Source: a virus. Taken from it: a DNA stretch of 24,673 nt. Each line of letters opens with the position of its first letter. Position 1 is the first letter of the stretch. The DNA is taken from the IMG/VR virus record IMGVR_UViG_3300027747_000650, positions 1 through 24,673 of that record. One strand, written 5' to 3'. Below are positions 19,836-24,673 of the stretch, one piece after another. Both the position numbers and the translations under genes were made by a program. The notes beneath the pieces are model-generated. The model was not told the DNA's origin and ran no database searches. It saw only the letters and a list, made by a program, of their open reading frames with translations.

Positions 19836-21097
19836 TATGGCTTAGGTTTTGGTTTAAATATATCATCAAGTGATGGTTTTTTTGTACCTGAAGGTGCAGG
19901 CGCAGTAGGATTTGTTGGTGTTGGTGTTGGCGTTGGTTTTGCGTCTGAAGGTAAGTCCATCAACCCAACTTTACGCATGCGATCAACAACTTGACTCCAT
20001 GCTAGTTCGCGTGTATCTCTAGGTAGAGTATTATCTGAAATTTCACCTAACCCCGCCATAATAAATTTACGATCATCATTGGAAATACCCGCGCCTAATT
20101 TACCACCAAGTAAATCAGTTGCTATTTTAGTTTCAAAAGTTTTTAATTGACCAATAGCATCTGCACCTTCTGTAGATTCACCAATTACCCTACCTAAAAA
20201 GTCAACTGAAGCGCCGCCGTAACTACCAGTAGATTTTTTAATTAAGTTTCTAACTTTATCTTCACCACTTATAGGATTAAAACCAATAGTTTCAAGAACT
20301 TTTCTAGCGCCTTGAATATCTTTAACTCTTGATACTTCTTCAGTAGCCGCTAATTCACCACCTTTTTTAACTTTAGCCATGTTAGCTTGTGCTTCTGGGT
20401 TAGTTTCAAAGTTATATTTATCTCGCGCTAATACTAATTGCCCAGCGCTAGTAGTAGCGTTCTTTTCGCCAGTTGCCGCTATTCTATTTTTATGATCAAC
20501 TTCAAATCTATCTTTTACATCTAAAATATTCATTGCGGTATTTTTTTGCCATTTTCTAAAATCAGGTTCTCGCGCAATAGATTGTTTAAGTTGGTCTGCT
20601 TTTACTTGATCAATGTCACCATTAGCTAAATGTCTTTCAACCCCCGCAATTGCTTCTTGCGGGGTATTTAAATTAATAATGTCAGTAACGGCTTTGTTCA
20701 TTTTTTTTATTTTTTGCTCAAATTTAAGCCCTTCTACTTCAATATTTTGCTTTTCAATTGCCCCAGCTTGTTTTTGTTCTTCTTGTTGTGCTTTTACTAA
20801 ATTAGGAAGGTCAGAACCAAAACCACCTTTTGCCGCGTCGCTATACACACCTGCGTAATTAATCTTACCTGTTGTTGGGTCAGTATTTTTTGCAAAAGAT
20901 TGGTTAAGAAAATTTACTTTTTCATCCCCACGTTTAGCCGCCGACAATTGATATTGCGCCAATGCGTTTTGATTCTGCGCAGCCATATTTTGATTCTGCG
21001 CGTTTTGAATCTGCGACAACGCCGCATACTGATTCATTGGATTTTCTACTTGGAGTGGTTTAACTCCTAATGCAATGTTGGTGTCAATATTTGCCAT
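19835..21097 (-). CDS. Ejection-type internal virion protein (420 aa)
   Basis: A soluble helical protein. The N-terminal 60 residues are Gln/Asn/Ala-rich (SQIQNAQNQNMAAQNQNALA), encoded by repeats of TTTTGATTCTGCGC on the plus strand. A long helical middle follows (QKIKKMNKAVTDIINLNTPQ), then a Pro/Thr/Lys-rich tail with KPTPTPTPTNPTAP. This build is typical of podovirus proteins ejected into the host. It is sandwiched between the 251-aa and 841-aa proteins with 2-base spacing and a TAATG overlap. No enzyme motif. Confidence 0.7.
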   Translation of the reverse strand: MANIDTNIALGVKPLQVENPMNQYAALSQIQNAQNQNMAAQNQNALAQYQLSAAKRGDEKVNFLNQSFAKNTDPTTGKINYAGVYSDAAKGGFGSDLPNLVKAQQEEQKQAGAIEKQNIEVEGLKFEQKIKKMNKAVTDIINLNTPQEAIAGVERHLANGDIDQVKADQLKQSIAREPDFRKWQKNTAMNILDVKDRFEVDHKNRIAATGEKNATTSAGQLVLARDKYNFETNPEAQANMAKVKKGGELAATEEVSRVKDIQGARKVLETIGFNPISGEDKVRNLIKKSTGSYGGASVDFLGRVIGESTEGADAIGQLKTFETKIATDLLGGKLGAGISNDDRKFIMAGLGEISDNTLPRDTRELAWSQVVDRMRKVGLMDLPSDAKPTPTPTPTNPTAPAPSGTKKPSLDDIFKPKPKP

Positions 21098-21099
21098 GT

Positions 21100-21855
21100 T
21101 TATCCTATGAAAGGGTCAACAGTTGAAGGAATAACCCCGCCACCACCGCCGCCATATATATTACTGTTGCCGTATTGATTAGCGTATGAAGACATATTTC
21201 GATTGTTAAACGCATTTAACATATTCTGATTTTGATTGTAGTTTAAATAAGTTCCTAACCCGCTTGTTATTGCGTTAGCGCCACCTACTGTACCGGCAGC
21301 ATTTGCATTACCTGCACCGATAATATTTCCGGCAGCTGAGTTACCAAAAGCCCCAGCAGCTGCGGCTTGGTTATTTGCTGATCCTTGCCCCATACTTGCT
21401 AGGTTTTGTAACACACCAGTATTAGTGTTGTATGCTTGTAACTTTTGCGCGTTACCAGTTAAATAACGATTGTATGCGTTTTGATATTCTTGTGATCCTG
21501 CTTCTTGACCATAGTTGGTTGCAGCACGTAATGCGTTGCCAGAGATTAAACCACCTCTAGCTGCGGCTGACGCGTTCAAGCCTTTCATGCCTTCGTTAAA
21601 TCGAAACGCATAGCCTGGGTCGGCAGAGTAATTAAACGCATCAGGTGTGTAAGGTGTTTGACTAGCCAATTTATTGGTAGCGTTTACACCAACGTCATAG
21701 AATGGTTTGTTTAATTCAATCTGACGACCTAATGCGTCTTGTTGAACTTGCGTTGCTTGTTGCGCTGCTTGTGCTTGGGTACTAGCCGCCTTGTTAGACG
21801 CTAACCCACCGATTACGGCGCTGCCTACAACGGCTCCTGCTACCCAAAAAGTCAT
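21100..21855 (-). CDS. Ejection-type virion protein (251 aa)
   Basis: Begins with a hydrophobic Gly/Ala segment, AGAVVGSAVIGGLASNKAAS, and continues with a Gln/Ala helix (QAQAAQQATQVQQDALGRQI). The centre holds the recognisable GMKGLNASAAARGGLISGNA followed by YGQEAGSQEYQNAYNRYL. The C-terminus is Asn/Gly-rich with GGGGGG. I know this pattern from phage structural operons, where it is labelled a DNA injection or internal virion protein. It is the first of the three ejection-type genes and starts with a 4-base overlap with the cupin-like gene. Confidence 0.75.
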   Translation of the reverse strand: MTFWVAGAVVGSAVIGGLASNKAASTQAQAAQQATQVQQDALGRQIELNKPFYDVGVNATNKLASQTPYTPDAFNYSADPGYAFRFNEGMKGLNASAAARGGLISGNALRAATNYGQEAGSQEYQNAYNRYLTGNAQKLQAYNTNTGVLQNLASMGQGSANNQAAAAGAFGNSAAGNIIGAGNANAAGTVGGANAITSGLGTYLNYNQNQNMLNAFNNRNMSSYANQYGNSNIYGGGGGGVIPSTVDPFIG

Positions 21856-22316
21856 AGTGTTACCTCTATCTGTTGATCTTTAATAGTATTACCAATAGTG
21901 TACATATCGTTTGCATCTGTTTCAACTAATTCAGCTTCAGCATCTTCAATTGTTTTAGCATCTACAACATGAAAAGTCATACATAAAGCGTCTGTTTCTG
22001 CATACACAGCACGTTTTGTACCAGGCGTACTACACAACAAATGTGGGCCAGTAACTAATTGTACCCCATCATCTGTAGTAATTGCTACTGTACCTGATAC
22101 GATTAAATAAAAATGTTCTTTTTTGTGAACTTTACCAACCACTAAAACACCTGCTGGTCGCCATACTTCACGGCAATACATCCCTGCATGGAACGTATGG
22201 GTAGTCTTAGGTTCATATTGTGGTAGCTTAGAAATCTCATGTTGCAAGTTTTCTACCCTTTGACGTAAGGGTACATTAGGCAACAACCCTTTGCCGAATG
22301 TCATGGTTATATTCAT
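21852..22316 (-). CDS. Cupin-like protein in the tail operon (154 aa)
   Basis: The middle of this 154-residue protein fits a cupin (RmlC-like) barrel: VHKKEHFYLIVSGTVAI at about 63-79 with His64, Glu67, His68 and Gly75, then a second strand set GPHLLCSTPGTKRAVYAETD and CMTFHVV with His116. These residues could form a metal site, though spacing differs from classical cupins. The N-terminus and acidic C-terminal tail (EAELVETDANDMYTI) lie outside the barrel. Placement between the short 2-TM protein and the ejection-type genes suggests a virion or assembly part. Enzymatic activity is not implied. Close joins to both neighbours support one operon. Confidence 0.65.
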   Translation of the reverse strand: MNITMTFGKGLLPNVPLRQRVENLQHEISKLPQYEPKTTHTFHAGMYCREVWRPAGVLVVGKVHKKEHFYLIVSGTVAITTDDGVQLVTGPHLLCSTPGTKRAVYAETDALCMTFHVVDAKTIEDAEAELVETDANDMYTIGNTIKDQQIEVTL

Positions 22317-22317
22317 A

Positions 22318-22515
22318 CTATTTTGATGAAATAGGTTGTGTGGTGATAATACGCAAGATGGTCACGATTACACTAAGACCAATACCAACAAACATTTGTT
22401 GTACTGGTGAAATATGCAATAGAAAAACATAGCCTTGCAAAATTGATAAGACCGCTAACAGTAAAGCAAATAAGACTGTGCGAGATTTTAAAAGCTGAAG
22501 TAAAGTATTAATCAT
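22318..22515 (-). CDS. Small 2-TM protein in the tail operon (65 aa)
   Basis: Two hydrophobic segments, VLFALLLAVLSILQGYVFLL at about 14-33 and MFVGIGLSVIVTILRII at about 41-57, flank a short ISPVQQ turn, with a basic N-terminus (LLKSR) and the tail TTQPISSK. The pattern is known from phage tail regions without a fixed role. A holin-like or superinfection-blocking function is possible; a proper GTA-type holin is already present downstream. One-base gaps separate it from both neighbours. Confidence 0.6.
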   Translation of the reverse strand: MINTLLQLLKSRTVLFALLLAVLSILQGYVFLLHISPVQQMFVGIGLSVIVTILRIITTQPISSK

Positions 22516-22516
22516 A

Positions 22517-23218
22517 TTATGTCGCCTGTGTTTGTGCGGTTAAAATGCCATTGGTAAATGTCATGCTACCGTTGGCGCCTAAAGAAGTTAATTTAGCGGT
22601 GTTAATTGTTACTGAAAGCCCACTACCTAATCCTAAATTAGTTCTTGCGGTTGCTGCGTCTGTTGCACCTGTACCGCCGTTGGCTACCGCAAGTGTGCCA
22701 GCTAGTACGATAGCACCTTTAGTAGGCGTGTTTGGCGTTAACCCTGTTGTGCCACCACTAAAGGTTAGTACACCATCGTTATTAACAGTTACATTGGTAG
22801 TGCCTGATTTAGTAATTCCTGTGCCAGCAATAATAGATATAACACCGTTATTGGTAATTGTTACTGCGCCAGTACCACCACTAACAGCTATGCCAGAACC
22901 TGCTACCGCCGAAGTAACGCCGGTGTTATTAATCTGAATGGTGCCATGCCCATTAGTTACACTAATTCCGGTGCCGGTACCTAAAGTGTTTTTATTTAAA
23001 CTATTATCGGTGCTATTGCCAATCAGCAGTTGACCATCGGTGTAACTTGTTTGGCCTGTACCACCGTTAGCCGTGCTAATTCCAGCGCCAGTACCGCTGC
23101 CAGTTGTCGTAAATAGATTATATAAAAACCGATACCAAGCAGGCGTAATATCGCCAGATTCTTTGTCTAGGAATGGTGTCCTAGGCGCGGGGATTTTGGT
23201 GATGTCGGGATTAGCCAT
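22517..23218 (-). CDS. Short tail-fibre-like virion protein with Gly/Thr repeats (233 aa)
   Basis: The N-terminus MANPDITKIPAPRTPFLDKE followed by TPAWYRFLYNLF is a known virion-attachment opening in phages. The rest is a Gly/Thr/Asn-rich beta-repeat protein: NNTGVTSAVAGSGIAVSGGT, then NNGVISIIAGTGITKSGTTN, then NNDGVLTFSGGT, and near the end the classic LAVANGGTGATDAATARTNL. Such repeats form trimeric beta fibres or shafts. At 233 residues it is short and lacks a receptor-binding tip, so it may be an adaptor or head-tail-exposed decoration. It starts with a TAATG overlap with the stabilisation-protein gene. Confidence 0.75.
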   Translation of the reverse strand: MANPDITKIPAPRTPFLDKESGDITPAWYRFLYNLFTTTGSGTGAGISTANGGTGQTSYTDGQLLIGNSTDNSLNKNTLGTGTGISVTNGHGTIQINNTGVTSAVAGSGIAVSGGTGAVTITNNGVISIIAGTGITKSGTTNVTVNNDGVLTFSGGTTGLTPNTPTKGAIVLAGTLAVANGGTGATDAATARTNLGLGSGLSVTINTAKLTSLGANGSMTFTNGILTAQTQAT

Positions 23219-24651
23219 TATTTACCTGTTGCACTCACTAATAAATTGGCGCCCGTAATAACTAGCTTTATTGGGTCTGTGCCAGATATTTCATAGACAC
23301 GATCGCGTAACTTGAGTGTCATGCCAAGCCGACGCCAAAATGCTCGATAGCCATATTGACCAATTTTACCCATCTGTGTCCAATGTTCGCTAGACCACGT
23401 ATGCCCACCATCATCTGACCAACGCAACATGACTTGAGGATCACTACCTTGCCCCGCGTTAAGCCCAGCACCAGACTCACAAAGTAACTGTAATCCATGT
23501 TGTGCGGTACGAACTAGCGTATTTGTATTCTCAGGGATGGGGCGCCATGAGCGTAACCATTTTTGTATATCGCCATTATCTTGATAAGTATCTAAATCCA
23601 ATGCGTAAATGTTGCCGTTTTCATAATCGCCTACAATAATTTTATTGTTGAAGGTCATCTGGCATTGTGATCTGTGACGTGTAAAGTCTCCATTTGACCA
23701 TCCTGCACGTTCATGCCATGCGCCTGTCGATACATCGTAAACCCATGTCTTACCCGCAGTTGGGAATGATATTACATAAAACGCATGACCTTCTTGTTGG
23801 TAAGTGTACGCCCTTGCATCAGAAACGTCGCCGTAGCCTTGAATAGCATATTCTACGGCGTGGGTTGAAATGCGTTTGCCTGTGTAGCCTTGATTACGAT
23901 AAATGATTCCATAACCCCTTGGATCAGCACCGAGCCAAAACAAACTATTGTCTAACTTGCAAATAGATGACTTAGCAATACAACCAATCTCGTTATACGC
24001 ACCTTGAATCGGTGCTAATGGAAATGGTACAGTTGCAGCGTCATACCAAACCTCAATAGTGCCTGTGCCAAACACCCATGTTTCACGGTTATTAGTTACA
24101 ACTGCTACCACATTGTCTGGTGAACTTTCGGCAGCGGCAAACGCTAATGGGTCGGTAATCATGCCATCAAAAATATTGGTAACCCAAAGGATTTGCGAGT
24201 TGGGTTGATTGTAAACAAAGTACCCATCAATGTAAGAAATGGTGCTTGCGCCTGCTGGTGTAGTAGCCTGAACAAAAGTGTTAGCTGTTTCGTTATAGAT
24301 AAACAAGTCGGGGTCACAAGCGATGGCGATTTGCGTGCCATTATCGGCAATCGAAACAGGGCCTGTGCCTGTAATGTTGCCTAACTTAGTAGCCGTGTAA
24401 TCTGGCAAAATCTTATAGAACTCGCTACCAGATGCAACATACGCATCATTGCCATTAGTTTGATGAGTCCATAGCCCACGAATAGGGCCTGTACCAATCG
24501 TGGCTAAGTTAAGAAGCCCAGGTGTTCGGTTAAGAAATCCACCTGTCAGTCCACCTTCCGGCACGGCTTCTGGGAATAAGTTGACCATCCTACTGTCGGC
24601 AGCATTAACTGATCGCGCGACGTAGGATTGTCCTAATATGGGCGTAAGCAT
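23218..24651 (-). CDS. P22 gp10-type packaged-DNA stabilisation protein (tail accessory)
   Basis: A 477-residue beta-rich protein matching the phage stabilisation family: SVNAADSRMVNLFPEAVPEG near the start, TPGL at about 44, then WVFGTGTIEVWYDA, the Gly-rich LGADPRGYGIIYR, VYDVSTGAWHERAG and, near the C-terminus, VMLRWSDDGGHTWSSEHW. In P22, gp10 closes the portal after packaging and joins the tail hub. Length is the same as P22 gp10. Its ATG overlaps the stop of the gene entering from the right edge, and its stop overlaps the fibre-like gene (both TAATG). Confidence 0.88.
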   Translation of the reverse strand: MLTPILGQSYVARSVNAADSRMVNLFPEAVPEGGLTGGFLNRTPGLLNLATIGTGPIRGLWTHQTNGNDAYVASGSEFYKILPDYTATKLGNITGTGPVSIADNGTQIAIACDPDLFIYNETANTFVQATTPAGASTISYIDGYFVYNQPNSQILWVTNIFDGMITDPLAFAAAESSPDNVVAVVTNNRETWVFGTGTIEVWYDAATVPFPLAPIQGAYNEIGCIAKSSICKLDNSLFWLGADPRGYGIIYRNQGYTGKRISTHAVEYAIQGYGDVSDARAYTYQQEGHAFYVISFPTAGKTWVYDVSTGAWHERAGWSNGDFTRHRSQCQMTFNNKIIVGDYENGNIYALDLDTYQDNGDIQKWLRSWRPIPENTNTLVRTAQHGLQLLCESGAGLNAGQGSDPQVMLRWSDDGGHTWSSEHWTQMGKIGQYGYRAFWRRLGMTLKLRDRVYEISGTDPIKLVITGANLLVSATGK

Positions 24652-24673
24652 TAATAGTTACCAGCAAAGATAT
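24651..24673 (-). CDS. C-terminal end of a gene entering from the right edge
   Basis: Only six codons (IFAGNY) and a TAA stop that overlaps the next ATG (TAATG) are visible. The same junction occurs at other true gene joins here, so this is probably the end of the upstream structural gene, possibly a tail accessory or head-completion protein. Too short to identify. Confidence 0.45.

Noticed and set aside
1-24673. Temperate lifestyle, diversity-generating retroelement or defence island
   Set aside because: No integrase, repressor, attachment site, reverse transcriptase, template/variable repeat pair or known defence genes were seen.

Overview
This window is a piece of a double-stranded DNA phage genome. 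The tail genes point to a short-tailed (podovirus-like) virus of a Gram-negative bacterium: a P22 gp10-type DNA stabilisation protein, three ejection-type virion proteins, a gene-transfer-agent-type holin and an M15 peptidase. No integrase, excisionase, CI-type repressor, attachment site, tRNA or CRISPR array was seen, so I infer a lytic phage, but only part of the genome is visible. The host cannot be named. The perfect DnaA boxes and sigma70-like promoters show only that it is an ordinary bacterium.

Layout from left to right. (1) 1-2694, minus strand: small and large terminase, three short lysine-rich phage proteins (two too short for routine gene calling) and the start of a phage GroES co-chaperonin that runs off the left edge. 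(2) 2695-3370: a 676-base gene-free region with 18 copies of a GGACA/TCCAC box in about 360 bases, including three perfect DnaA boxes (TTATCCACA). The boxes point opposite ways on the two sides of an AT-rich core, making this a strong candidate replication origin. An 18-bp palindrome and an extended -10 promoter lie next to the rightward genes. (3) 3371-5513, plus strand: AT-rich cluster of nine small, mostly unknown genes, ending at a bidirectional terminator. (4) 12011 down to 5560, minus strand: replication operon behind a near-consensus promoter (TTAACA-N17-TATAAT). It encodes a small protein, a Fe-S PD-(D/E)XK nuclease (DUF2800-like), a probable DNA-binding protein, a family A DNA polymerase and a primase-polymerase/helicase. 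(5) 12087-16284, plus strand: VRR-NUC nuclease, cytosine-5 DNA methyltransferase, SNF2-type helicase, a small sigma-region-4-like HTH protein and six short, heavily overlapping genes. (6) 24673 down to 16246, minus strand: virion and lysis genes (DNA stabilisation protein, short fibre-like protein, 2-TM protein, cupin-like protein, three ejection-type proteins, TM/coiled-coil protein, holin, endolysin). It converges on and overlaps the end of block 5.

How the parts fit. Blocks 4 and 5 together form a replication set known from many phages (DUF2800 nuclease, pol A, primase-helicase, VRR-NUC, SNF2), here split into two divergent units around about 75 bases. The origin lies between the packaging genes and the early small genes. 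Portal, scaffold and coat genes are absent. GroES leads off one edge and the stabilisation protein enters from the other, so the head genes probably lie in the unseen part of a circular or circularly permuted map. Many joins are TAATG or ATGA overlaps, consistent with translational coupling.
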